From positions 1 through 32,332 of the forward strand of contig JAFWXS010000108.1 in NCBI GenBank assembly GCA_017517925.1: 32,332 nucleotides of DNA. Reading direction: 5' to 3'. This stretch comes from Bacteroidaceae bacterium (GTDB lineage Bacteria > Bacteroidota > Bacteroidia > Bacteroidales > Bacteroidaceae). Below the pieces are notes generated by a model, which had not been told where the DNA came from, did no database searches, and saw nothing but the letters and a program-made list of their open reading frames with translations. Of this stretch, positions 24,388 through 32,317 are shown one piece after another. The position numbers and the translations under genes are program-made. The number at the start of each line of letters is the position of its first letter. The stretch's first letter is position 1.

Positions 24388-25407
24388 TTATCTCTTCAAG
24401 ATGTTCATCACCCACGTGACACCGAGGGATACGAAGGAGTGGTTGTCCCGTACGGTGCCGCCGGCAAGATTCCCGTTCTTGCCCCACGCATAGCTGTACG
24501 TGCCATGGAAACGGATGTCGCGACTGTCCTTGATGGGGAAGTACTCTACGCCTGCCCCCACACGACTCACCTCTGTACCGGGCAGCACGCAAAGGTCAGC
24601 TCCATTATCCTTGTTCACATCACAGCTCGCCTTGGCAAACACGTTGAGTTTCTTCGAAGCGCTCCATGAGAGGTCGGCCATCACCGAGAAATCATCAAAG
24701 CCGAAGTCATCCATGTCGGCACGGTTCATCCAGTCGAGCTGCAGCTTGAAGTCGCCCATATTGAACTGATGGCCCAGAGCGATGAAGTTGACAAACTTGC
24801 CGGGACGGTACTCCAGCATGTTTACAGAGTGCAGAATGTCGAGCCAGCCGTATGAGCCTGTCCACATCAGGTTATACGACAACATGCTGGGATTGACATC
24901 ACGGAACGAGCTCTGCACCACCTGTAGCGTCAGCGCGTCGTTGCTCTCGTTTCCAAAGTTGTACTTCGCATTCACACCCCACTGGTAGCACGCCATGTTG
25001 TACCAGTACTCCGACCCGAAGTAGAAGTCTATCGGGGCGCGGTCATACTCATAGCCACCCACAGCCACCGTCTGCTTACCGCCCGTGAAGGACCAAGCAC
25101 CCGTAGTATAGGTGAGGTTGAGGTGGTCCACGGCATTGAAGTAGCCCTCATCTGCATTGGGTCTACCCATACGCTGGCGGTAGGCATAGCTCCACGAGTC
25201 GTTGATGTTACCGTTGAGACGCAGGTTGAACTGCTTGCCACGGAAACCCGTGTTGCCGTCAATGGTGTTGCCTGCAATATTCTCATACTGGAAATCTCCA
25301 CGCGCCTCCATGCGCAGATTGATCTTGTCGTTTTCCTGGGCAATGGCCATGCTCCCGCAAAACAGGGAAGCCGCAAATCCCAAGAAGATAGCAGAATGTC
25401 TTTTCAT
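24388..25407 (-). CDS. Outer-membrane porin, OprP/OprO-like
   Basis: A 339-residue exported protein with a signal peptide (MKRHSAIFLGFAASLFCGSM, cleavage near AIA-Q). The mature part is built of amphipathic beta strands with aromatic girdles (INLRMEARGDFQYENI, SWSYAYRQRMGRPNADEG, HLNLTYTTGAWSFTGGKQTV, FKLQLDWMNRADMDDF). It ends with HSFVSLGVTWVMNILKR. This pattern fits the Bacteroidota porins related to the phosphate-selective OprP/OprO family. The ion selectivity cannot be told. It is downstream of DUF456 (27 bp) on the same strand, at the end of the purE-ispG-DUF456-porin run. Confidence 0.8.
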   Translation of the reverse strand: MKRHSAIFLGFAASLFCGSMAIAQENDKINLRMEARGDFQYENIAGNTIDGNTGFRGKQFNLRLNGNINDSWSYAYRQRMGRPNADEGYFNAVDHLNLTYTTGAWSFTGGKQTVAVGGYEYDRAPIDFYFGSEYWYNMACYQWGVNAKYNFGNESNDALTLQVVQSSFRDVNPSMLSYNLMWTGSYGWLDILHSVNMLEYRPGKFVNFIALGHQFNMGDFKLQLDWMNRADMDDFGFDDFSVMADLSWSASKKLNVFAKASCDVNKDNGADLCVLPGTEVSRVGAGVEYFPIKDSRDIRFHGTYSYAWGKNGNLAGGTVRDNHSFVSLGVTWVMNILKR

Positions 25408-25434
25408 CGTTTGTATGTGTTTGAGTTTTATAAA

Positions 25435-25923
25435 TCAGAATATCAGCTGTATCGCCTCCTTGACTATCATAAACAGGAGCACGGCCCCGTAGATGACCTT
25501 CATCCCCGTAGTGAGCACAAAGCCCACGAACGACATCAGCGCCACCTTGAGCGCCTTGCCCGTAGTCGCGCTGGCCATCATCTCACCGATGAAAGCACCG
25601 ACGAACGGACCGATGATGAGCCCCACAGGAGGAAAGAAGAACAGCCCCGCTATCAGCCCCGCAAGAGAGCCTCGCGTAGCCTGCTCGCTACCCCCACTGG
25701 CACCCGTAAGCCACACGGGAGCCACATAGTCAAGGACAGATACGACAACCAAGAAGATGCCCGTCACCCACAACGAGGTGGTGCTGACATCGGCCCCGTC
25801 ACAGAACGACAGGAGCAACAGCCCGATGAAGCTCAGCGGAGCACCCGGCATAGCCGGTAACACGGCACCGGCCAGACCGATGAGTCCGCTCACAAGGGCA
25901 AGGATGATGAGTAGGGTTTCCAT
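25435..25923 (-). CDS. DUF456 membrane protein
   Basis: A 162-residue integral membrane protein of the DUF456 family. Four or five hydrophobic segments are visible (LLIILALVSGLIGLAGAVLP, LSFIGLLLLSFC, VTGIFLVVVSVLDYVAPVW and GSLAGLIAGLFFFPPVGLII, then KVIYGAVLLFMIVKEAIQLI). The glycine-rich repeat GLIIGPFVGAFIGEM is the typical family core. The function is unknown. ATG 25923 gives METLLIILALVSG. An in-frame extension upstream reads through the GGAGTT-type repeat and is rejected. The gene follows ispG on the same strand, with a repeat hairpin between them. Confidence 0.88.
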   Translation of the reverse strand: METLLIILALVSGLIGLAGAVLPAMPGAPLSFIGLLLLSFCDGADVSTTSLWVTGIFLVVVSVLDYVAPVWLTGASGGSEQATRGSLAGLIAGLFFFPPVGLIIGPFVGAFIGEMMASATTGKALKVALMSFVGFVLTTGMKVIYGAVLLFMIVKEAIQLIF

Positions 25924-25953
25924 TTCATTATTTAATAAGTAGTACTGTTTCTT

Positions 25954-26056
25954 GGAGTCACGCTTCGCTTTGGGGGAGTCAGGGGTTTTCGCTTCGCTTT
26001 TTGGGAGTTCAGGAGTCAGGAGTTCAGAAAGGCAACTCCTGCACTCCTGTAACTCC
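25954..26056. repeat. GGAGTT-type repeat and hairpin between ispG and DUF456
   Basis: GGAGTCACGCTTCGCTTTGG and a second copy with TTCGCTTCGCTTTTTGGGAG run in tandem. GGAGTTCAGGAGTCAGGAGTT (from 26004) then pairs with AACTCCTGCACTCCTGTAACTC (to 26056), with two bulges. The arrangement and words match the element at 3152-3316. On the minus strand it directly follows the ispG stop codon, so it could end or weaken readthrough into DUF456. Confidence 0.7.
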
Positions 26057-26066
26057 AGAAACAAAA

Positions 26067-27908
26067 TTATTGTTCATATTTATCAATCAGCGCCAGCAGC
26101 TTCTCCACCGCCTCCTCCTCGGGAATGTTCTTCTCTATACACTCCTTCTTGCGGTAGAGGCTCACCTTGCCGCGTGCAGCACCCACATAGCCATAGTCGG
26201 CATCGGCCATCTCACCGGGGCCGTTGACGATGCAGCCCATGATGGCAATCTTCAGTCCCTTAAGATGGGCTGTAGCCGCCTTGATACGGGCGATGGTATC
26301 CTCCAAGTTGTAGAGCGTACGCCCGCAGCCGGGACACGAGATATACTCCGTCTTGCTCGTACGAACACGGGACGCCTGCAGGATGTTCAGTGCCGTAGCA
26401 TCAATCTGCTGCGGAGCGATGCTGTCACCGATATTGTGTATATACAAGCCGTCCACCAAACCGTCGATGCAGAGCACACAGCTATCGGCAGCCGCACGAA
26501 GCTGAAGCTCCGACAGCTCTTCCTCGGCATAGTGCTGGAAGTAGATGACCGGATTGGTGATACCCTCGTGCATGAGCAAGTGTGCCAACGCGCGATGCTC
26601 GCCCACACGGTGAAGATGGTCGGTCTGATGGATGACCACCACCTCGGGATGCGTCTTCAAGCAGGCCAGCACCTCCTCGGAGCACTGGCTGTAGGTCACG
26701 AAGAGGAACTTCATCTTTGCCTTGCAAGCCGACAGCAGCGGCAGGTAGTTCCGTTCGCCGAAGCCCATGAACACGGGATAGGTATTCTCCTCACCCGTCC
26801 AAGCCGGAGCATCCACGATGAGCGGAATGTCGGGACGCTGCTCGGGCAGTGAGCTGCCGCAGTAGAGGTAGTCGGGACGGAGATTAGCATCGAACGTGCG
26901 CTCCTTACCGAAGCAACTGCCGATGACCACCGGCACCTGATCGCCACCGATATTGCCTACGGCATGTGTCTTGCGGCGTACGGGAGCAAAGTAGTCAAAC
27001 TCCTCGGCCACCACACCCTCAATCTCGGAATGGATGGCATGAGCCGTCACATACTGCACCAGCGACTTGGCCACAGGAATCTCCGCCTCGGGAGCCTCGC
27101 TCAACGATACACGTATCGTGTCGCCCAGTCCGTCGTAGAGCAGAGCACCTATACCCACCGCACTCTTGATACGGCCGTCCTCACCCTCGCCAGCCTCGGT
27201 CACACCGAGGTGGAGGGGAAACTTCATACCCTCCTGCTCCATCGTCTTCACCAGCAGGCGCACCGTACGCACCATGATCACCGTATTGCTGGCCTTGATG
27301 GAGATGACCACATTGCCAAACTCCTCGGCCACACAGATGCGCAGGAACTCCATGCACGACTCCACCATACCCTCGGGCGTGTCACCGTAACGGCTCATGA
27401 TGCGGTCACTCAGCGAACCGTGGTTCACCCCGATACGTATTGCCGTATGGTTCTCCTTACATATATTGAGGAAGGGCACCAGACGTGCGCGTATCTTCTC
27501 AATCTCCTGGGCATACTCCTCATCGGTGTAGGTGAGTTGCTTGAAGGTACGTGCCGTATCCACATAGTTACCGGGGTTGATACGCACCTTCTCGGCATAC
27601 AGTGCCGCCACATCCGCCACACGCGCATTGAAGTGAACGTCAGCCACAAGCGGAGTCGTGATACCCTGGCTACGCAGCCCGGCATTGATCTCGCGCAAGT
27701 TCTCCGCCTCGCGCACCCCCTGCGTCGTCAAGCGCACATACTCACCACCAGCCTCGATGATACGCCTCGCCTGCCCCACCGAACCCTCGGTATCGGTCGT
27801 AGCCGTCGTCGTCATCGACTGCACACGGATAGGGTTATCACCACCCAGCGGTGTACCGCCTATCTGCACCTCGCAGCTCTCACGACGGGAATAGTTGAAT
27901 AGGTTCAT
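26067..27908 (-). CDS. ispG: (E)-4-hydroxy-3-methylbut-2-enyl-diphosphate synthase IspG, long form
   Basis: A 613-residue iron-sulfur enzyme of the MEP pathway that converts MEcPP to HMBPP. The N-terminal TIM barrel holds IRVQSMTTTATTDTEGSVGQ, TPLVADVHFNARVA, RINPGNY and IGVNHGSLS. The 4Fe-4S cluster ligands are in CPGCGRT (Cys525, Cys528), GC (Cys559) and the following NGPGE (Glu566). The protein is much longer than the ~370-residue E. coli form because of an extra domain between barrel and cluster domain (about residues 290-510), as in plants, Chlamydiae and Bacteroidota. The cluster ligands are complete. The start ATG at 27908 is preceded by a heptamer repeat that separates the gene from purE. 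Downstream are DUF456 and the porin. Confidence 0.97.
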   Translation of the reverse strand: MNLFNYSRRESCEVQIGGTPLGGDNPIRVQSMTTTATTDTEGSVGQARRIIEAGGEYVRLTTQGVREAENLREINAGLRSQGITTPLVADVHFNARVADVAALYAEKVRINPGNYVDTARTFKQLTYTDEEYAQEIEKIRARLVPFLNICKENHTAIRIGVNHGSLSDRIMSRYGDTPEGMVESCMEFLRICVAEEFGNVVISIKASNTVIMVRTVRLLVKTMEQEGMKFPLHLGVTEAGEGEDGRIKSAVGIGALLYDGLGDTIRVSLSEAPEAEIPVAKSLVQYVTAHAIHSEIEGVVAEEFDYFAPVRRKTHAVGNIGGDQVPVVIGSCFGKERTFDANLRPDYLYCGSSLPEQRPDIPLIVDAPAWTGEENTYPVFMGFGERNYLPLLSACKAKMKFLFVTYSQCSEEVLACLKTHPEVVVIHQTDHLHRVGEHRALAHLLMHEGITNPVIYFQHYAEEELSELQLRAAADSCVLCIDGLVDGLYIHNIGDSIAPQQIDATALNILQASRVRTSKTEYISCPGCGRTLYNLEDTIARIKAATAHLKGLKIAIMGCIVNGPGEMADADYGYVGAARGKVSLYRKKECIEKNIPEEEAVEKLLALIDKYEQ

Positions 27909-27912
27909 GTCT

Positions 27913-28042
27913 TGAATTATGAATTATGAATTATGAATTCTTTTCAAAGCGAAACAATTAACCCTTAATCATTAACTCGGATTCGAGAATCGAGAAGAAG
28001 CATTCCGAAGGCTAATTCAGAATTCAAAATTCAAAATTAATT
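27913..28042. repeat. GAATTNT heptamer inverted repeat between purE and ispG
   Basis: Three tandem GAATTAT units (27914-27934) precede a core with CGGATTCGAGAATCGAGAAG and CATTCCG. The right end (28013-28042) carries the inverse, AATTCAGAATTCAAAATTCA. The repeat overlaps the last bases of purE (stop codon 28037-28039) and begins 5 bases from the ispG ATG, so it occupies the whole gap. The heptamers recur inside the helicase gene at 21006-21031. Confidence 0.7.
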
Positions 28043-28543
28043 ACACTTATACTCGTAACTCACCGTCTTGAGTTCCTCATTGGCCTTCTCGATCTTGCGC
28101 TTGAGACCCTCCTTGAAAGCGGCGAAACGAGCAGCGAGGTCAGCATCAGAGAGCGCCAGCATCTGCACGGCCAGGATACCCGCATTCTGTGCCGCATTGA
28201 TACCCACAGTAGCTACAGGAATACCAGGAGGCATCTGCACGATAGCCAGCAGCGCATCCATACCCTCGAGGGTGCTCTTGATAGGCACACCGATGACGGG
28301 CACTGTGGTACTCGCAGCGATAACACCCGGCAAGTGAGCCGCCATACCCGCAGCAGCGATGATCACACGAATGCCACGCTCGGCAGCACCCTTGGCAAAA
28401 CTTTCCACAGCCTCGGGAGTGCGGTGAGCCGACAGCGCATTCATCTCAAAAGGCACCTGCATATCGTTCAAGAACGCTGCAGCCTTCTCCATTACAGGCA
28501 GGTCACTCGTGCTGCCCATGATAATACTTACGATAGGTTTCAT
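28037..28543 (-). CDS. purE: N5-carboxyaminoimidazole ribonucleotide mutase PurE
   Basis: A 168-residue class I PurE that moves the carboxyl group from N5 to C4 of CAIR in purine synthesis. The substrate-binding segments GSTSD (10-14), SAHRTPE (38-44) with the catalytic His40 and [13 protein letters not shown] with GVP are intact. The length is normal and a purK partner is not in the window. The order purE then ispG on one strand is common in Bacteroidales. The stop codon is overlapped by the heptamer repeat, so the C-terminal tail (SYEYKCN) may be partly repeat-derived. Confidence 0.97.
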   Translation of the reverse strand: MKPIVSIIMGSTSDLPVMEKAAAFLNDMQVPFEMNALSAHRTPEAVESFAKGAAERGIRVIIAAAGMAAHLPGVIAASTTVPVIGVPIKSTLEGMDALLAIVQMPPGIPVATVGINAAQNAGILAVQMLALSDADLAARFAAFKEGLKRKIEKANEELKTVSYEYKCN

Positions 28544-28676
28544 AAATCTATATCCCTTTATATGTTACATTCCTTATTATAAATATAGTCGTTGCTTTAT
28601 CCATTCACACCGCGAATTTACAGTTTTTTATCATACCCACCAATTTGTCGGGACAAAAACTATAATCTGCGCGCTT

Positions 28677-28708
28677 AGAGTTTGTCGCTGTCGTAGACGA
28701 CAAACTCT
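28677..28708. terminator. Hairpin between purE and the SusD-like gene
   Basis: AGAGTTTGTCG (28677-28687) and CGACAAACTCT (28698-28708) form a perfect 11-bp stem with a 10-base loop. It lies downstream of the SusD-like stop and upstream of purE. There is no clear T-tract, so it could be a terminator, an operator or a repeat. A second weaker pair, GGGAAGG/CCTTCCC, lies nearby. Confidence 0.4.
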
Positions 28709-28801
28709 CCGTCACAGCGATATTCTGTGCGTCGGGGAAGGATAAAAGTACGAGAAAAAGACTGCACCTTCCCTTTTTGTCACAGTTTATGTTGCAGAGC
28801 C

Positions 28802-31105
28802 TTAATAATACCCCGCATTCTGCGTCATGTTGGGATTATTATCAAGTTCACTCTGTGGTATGGGGAGGAGTTGCTGATACTCCTTGATAGCCAATTCTTC
28901 CACCGCAATGCCGTTGCGCTTGTAGAACGCGAAGTTGCCGATGCTATAGAGCAGGAGTTGGCGACGGGCATCTTTGATGCCATCAAACAAATTGTCTGAA
29001 ACGACGATGCCCTTAGCGTCCGCCACTTGACGGAGATATTTAACGGCATCATCCTTGCTACCTTCATGGTATAGACACTCGGCATACGAGAGCAAGACAT
29101 CGGTATAGGTCATCAACGGTATCACCAAAGGCTGGCGAATGACAATATCTGTAGCACGGGTCGACCGTGTGCCGCTGCTTGCATCAAAAGCAAAGATGAG
29201 TTCGCTACTCGTACGTTCTGCAGAAAGTCGGTCAATAGTTTCGGTGGTGCTGTAATTGGACTCATCCAATGTATAGAATCCCGCTTCAATGACATCAAGC
29301 AACAATGCTTTTGCTTCGGCATACTTGCCGCGATACATATATATGTTTGACAGGAGAATACGCGCCACGTCTTTAGAAACGAAGAAAAACTTGTTCATGT
29401 CGTCCAAAACTTTAAGATTCAACGACTCATTTTTCTTCTCCTTAAGTACGTCAATGGCAGCTGTTAACTTTCGTGCCAAATCATCCAATATATCATCCTG
29501 ATCAGTGCGTGTGAAATAAAAGCCTGCGCTCATTATCTTGTCGTAGTCGAGAAGATAAGGCACATCACCCCAAGCAACTACCATATTATAATACATCATT
29601 GCACTGAAGACGTCAAGGATTTCGGAGTATACGCCAAGTGCAGAAGCATCGTAGTCCTGTATCTGTAGAATTCTGTTGTTAGCTTTATAGAAGGCACCCC
29701 ACATATCAGCTATACTACCATCGGAAGGCAAGAAGCGATTATCAACCAATCCTGTAGGCTGATAAGCAAGCACATCCTTATTGTAATGGTATAATTGTTC
29801 TATAACACTATAGGACGAAAGGGCTTTAGCCAAGTCGGAGGCCATAGCAGCAATGACCTGACATCCCGCATACCCAAGCCCCAAGAGTTGCGGTGTAGCA
29901 ATACTAGGATTAGCAGCTTGTACAACCCAAACAGTATCAAGCACCGTCCCCACACAATCATAAAGCACGATGGTAGTCCTCTTGGATTGGTACGACTCAA
30001 GCGGAGAGACATCCACATAAAGTTCTTTATTCCTAATATTCGTTTTCAAAGTGATAGGTTCGTCCTTCGCTTCACTGATTTCATAAAAACTCTCAAAGAA
30101 TGTTTCACCAACATACTCATCCTCAGGAGTTACATCAAGTTCTCCCTTAACAAGCGGTTCCAAATACACCTCTATCGGCGCATCAATCTTCACCGTATAC
30201 GTACCACCCGAATAAGGCACCTCGAGAAGTTTGGTCTCTAAGGTTATGCTCTCTCCCTCCTTCAACGTTTCATTGCCAGCCGTGCCGTCATTGTCCCAAT
30301 CAAAGAAGAAAGCAAGATTCTGCACCTCAACTTCAATTCCTAAATCGTTGTAGCGATACTTTATATTAGAACGTATATCTTTCAGTTTGTCGGCAACCTT
30401 TTCCCGGTCACTCTTAATCACTTCTCTCGTCTCATCAGAGAAACTCCCGTTCTCCCCAAACTCCCGGCACAATCGGGCAAGATACTCCGTCACGGCAGCT
30501 TCCGTACGGTCTACGAGTATGAGCGAGGAGATAGCAACAAGAGCTGCCGACTCTTCCGTGCCCTCTATAATGGAATATTGCGAAGCATCCTTGTCAGCAT
30601 ATTTTTGCAGGCCAAATGCTGCGAACAACTCCTCTTGCGCCTGCTCATTTGCACCGGCATAGGTCTTTCCCTGTGCGATGAGGTTCAGCACCCGCTGATA
30701 CTTGATGTGAGTGAGGATATTTACATTTACCGTCGCACTCTTCGACAAATCAACAATAGCGCGAAGATACAGCGTACCCGAAGACAAGACACCAGTCACT
30801 TCATTGAAGAAGTAACCATTAGCTGTAAGTTCCGCGTAGGGCGACTCGAACAACTTTGACCCGAAAGAGAAGTTACCCAAATGATCCTGTATCGTCGAAG
30901 TATACATCGTGCCCAAAGCCTGCATCTGAGCACTCATCGGCTGGATGGTGATGGCCGAACCGCTTACAAACGGCCCTTTCTCCACCTTGCCACACACATT
31001 ATATGTCTGAGGAACGAAATCATCATTCGCATCCTCTTCGCAAGAAACGAACAAGACACACAGCATCAATGCCAAAAGACCATGAAGATACTTCAATGTT
31101 TTCAT
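28802..31105 (-). CDS. SusD-like lipoprotein with long N-terminal extension
   Basis: A 767-residue outer-membrane lipoprotein. The signal peptide starts MKTLKYLHGLLALML and the lipobox is LFVSC (Cys22). From about residue 375 on, it follows the RagB/SusD plan: ALSSYSVIEQLYHYN, the TPR-like ARILLSNIYMYRGKYAEAKA (Cys-free), LMTYTDVLLSYAECLYHEGS, and the C-terminal LLPIPQSELDNNPNMTQNAG typical of SusD. SusD proteins sit on top of SusC transporters and capture glycans. The first ~370 residues are unusual: KVEKGPFVSGSAITIQPM, an all-alpha region (NILTHIKYQRVLNLIAQG) and a beta part with a BACON-like SGGTYTVKIDAPIEVYLEP. No SusC gene lies on either side, so it is an orphan or the partner lies elsewhere. 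ATG 31105 was chosen for its signal peptide. Confidence 0.8.
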   Translation of the reverse strand: MKTLKYLHGLLALMLCVLFVSCEEDANDDFVPQTYNVCGKVEKGPFVSGSAITIQPMSAQMQALGTMYTSTIQDHLGNFSFGSKLFESPYAELTANGYFFNEVTGVLSSGTLYLRAIVDLSKSATVNVNILTHIKYQRVLNLIAQGKTYAGANEQAQEELFAAFGLQKYADKDASQYSIIEGTEESAALVAISSLILVDRTEAAVTEYLARLCREFGENGSFSDETREVIKSDREKVADKLKDIRSNIKYRYNDLGIEVEVQNLAFFFDWDNDGTAGNETLKEGESITLETKLLEVPYSGGTYTVKIDAPIEVYLEPLVKGELDVTPEDEYVGETFFESFYEISEAKDEPITLKTNIRNKELYVDVSPLESYQSKRTTIVLYDCVGTVLDTVWVVQAANPSIATPQLLGLGYAGCQVIAAMASDLAKALSSYSVIEQLYHYNKDVLAYQPTGLVDNRFLPSDGSIADMWGAFYKANNRILQIQDYDASALGVYSEILDVFSAMMYYNMVVAWGDVPYLLDYDKIMSAGFYFTRTDQDDILDDLARKLTAAIDVLKEKKNESLNLKVLDDMNKFFFVSKDVARILLSNIYMYRGKYAEAKALLLDVIEAGFYTLDESNYSTTETIDRLSAERTSSELIFAFDASSGTRSTRATDIVIRQPLVIPLMTYTDVLLSYAECLYHEGSKDDAVKYLRQVADAKGIVVSDNLFDGIKDARRQLLLYSIGNFAFYKRNGIAVEELAIKEYQQLLPIPQSELDNNPNMTQNAGYY

Positions 31106-31127
31106 ACAGATTTTTATTATATGCCTA

Positions 31128-31135
31128 CAAAGATA
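31128..31135 (-). promoter_or_regulatory. -7 box of the SusD-like gene
   Basis: The minus strand reads TATCTTTG, fitting TAnnTTTG, 22 bases before the ATG at 31105. A TTG at 31159-31161 is 23 bases upstream, slightly far for a -33 box. Confidence 0.45.
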
Positions 31136-31396
31136 GCGACAAACGAGCGAAATAACATCAAGCCTGCTTGAATATTTCACAGCGAGTGCCAACTATCTTC
31201 GAGGTTTACCTCAAAGATACAGAAAATAATCTTTGCCATAAGATATTTTGTACTTGACGCGAGGAGAGAAAGTACTTGATATAAAAAGACAATACTAACA
31301 ACTACTCCAATTCGGGTAAGTCCAATCATTCTATCGGGTAGACCGCCGGAGAGAACAGATGAACCCACGGAGCACCAAAGGCTAATGCAAGATAAC

Positions 31397-31545
31397 TGCC
31401 GGATTATACGCATAATAATACGCAGGATTATCAGCAGGATTATCAGCATAATTATCAGCAGGATTTTTCGATGTAAAAACAATATAATCAGTGCGATAGG
31501 CGATACAATCAGCAGGATTGCATTGTGCTGTTGTTTTTCTGACAC
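31397..31545 (+). repeat. Repeat element copy A with a 12-bp tandem array
   Basis: Six 12-bp units of the AGCAGGATTATC type (31397-31468) are followed by ~75 bp that can be matched, base by base at first, with the opposite-strand element at 31915-32061. The shared words are AGGATTTTT at the array end and, 42 bases on, CAGCAGGATT with GCTGTTTTTTT-like bases. Small open frames here are only repeat translations (RIISRIISIII). The surrounding 31106-32207 region has no supported gene. Confidence 0.6.
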
Positions 31546-31599
31546 GACTCTCCCATTCAGGAAGATGAGAAGCACTGAAAAAGTACTTCCACACCCTTT

Positions 31600-31669
31600 C
31601 CGCGGTAACTACCGCGGAGTACCTCGGCAGCTGGCAAGGTGTACCGCGATAATTACCGCGGTACACCTT
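31600..31669. repeat. Two CCGCGGTA-type palindromes
   Basis: CCGCGGTAACTACCGCGG (31600-31617) is a near-palindrome. AAGGTGTACCGCGATAATTA continuing to CACCTT (31636-31669) is a 34-base palindrome with a single mismatched pair. The GC-rich CCGCGGTA word stands out from its AT-rich surroundings. It could form a strong cruciform or transcript hairpin. Confidence 0.6.
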
Positions 31670-31692
31670 CCTATGGGGCAAACCCAATAATC

Positions 31693-31855
31693 TAACGTGA
31701 GTTCGATATAAAAAAGTTCATAATATCATAGTTGCTAAAAACGTCTCATGTCATGCTGAAACGAAGTTCGCCGCTATGCTCTGTCAGGATGACAACAACG
31801 AGGATGCAATTTGTGCTCTTGATAAAATATATACTCTTATATCGAACTCACGTTA
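31693..31855. repeat. 163-bp MITE-like element with perfect 19-bp terminal inverted repeats
   Basis: TAACGTGAGTTCGATATAA (31693-31711) and TTATATCGAACTCACGTTA (31837-31855) are exact inverted repeats. The interior has no coding frame and contains a TGTCATGCTGA element (31749-31794). No flanking target duplication is convincing. The perfect ends suggest recent activity or selection for pairing. Confidence 0.65.
31749..31794. repeat. TGTCATGCTGA/TCAGGATGACA element, second copy
   Basis: TGTCATGCTGA (31749-31759) and TCAGGATGACA (31784-31794) are the same ends as in the 73-bp copy inside the helicase gene (21048-21120). This copy is only 46 bp, and the middle (CGAAGTTCGCCGCTATG) is different. 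It is nested within the MITE-like element. Confidence 0.65.
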
Positions 31856-31914
31856 ATCTACATAAGGGCAGTGCCATGAGTAAAGGGCATGGAACGCCTC
31901 TTCCGATAAGGAGA

Positions 31915-32061
31915 AACAGGACGGGAAGCAGCATGTGATACAAAAAAACAGCATAATTGCAAATCCTGCTGAACGGATGCCGTATCTGACTGGCAATCCA
32001 TCGATTATAATCAAAAATCCTGCCGATAATTATGCTGATAATTATGCTGAATCCTGCAGCG
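31915..32061 (-). repeat. Repeat element copy B, inverted relative to copy A
   Basis: On the minus strand four 12-bp units (CAGCATAATTAT type, 32014-32061) lead into GGATTTTTGATTATAATCG, and 42 bases further on comes CAGCAGGATT followed by a T-run. This matches the order and spacing of copy A, with many substitutions. Copies A and B thus form a diverged inverted pair enclosing the palindromes and the MITE-like element. Confidence 0.6.
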
Positions 32062-32098
32062 TATACATACAGAAACAGGAAGGAGGACAAACAGAGAA

Positions 32099-32166
32099 AG
32101 GACATATAAACATCGAGGACATAAACAAAGAGAGGACATAAACACATCGAGGATCATAAACAAACA
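32099..32166. repeat. Four 17-bp tandem repeats downstream of the rRNA operon
   Basis: AGGACATAAAC-type words start at 32099, 32116, 32133 and 32150, exactly 17 bases apart, with fillers such as ATCG and AAAGAG. The array ends against the rRNA terminator stem. It is too short and lacks spacers, so it is not a CRISPR array. Confidence 0.65.
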
Positions 32167-32167
32167 A

Positions 32168-32202
32168 AGAGAGGAGTCATCCTGTTTGGACAACTCCTCT
32201 CT
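32168..32202 (-). terminator. rRNA operon terminator
   Basis: AGAGAGGAGT (32168-32177) and ACTCCTCTCT (32193-32202) form a perfect 10-bp stem with a 15-base loop. Read on the minus strand, it is followed by TTGTTTG. It begins a few bases after the 3' end of the 5S gene and is the expected end of the rRNA transcript. Confidence 0.8.
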
Positions 32203-32207
32203 ACTGA

Positions 32208-32317
<110 letters not shown>

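Noticed and set aside
26964-27902. A 312-codon open frame on the plus strand
   Set aside because: Antisense shadow of ispG, rich in His, Arg and Thr; no start context or promoter.
31385-32147. Small open frames with repeated RIISRI or IIISIII residues
   Set aside because: They are direct translations of 12-bp tandem repeats, found on both strands, with no start context.
31397-32166. CRISPR array
   Set aside because: Units are 12 or 17 bp, contiguous and degenerate, with no spacers and no cas genes nearby.
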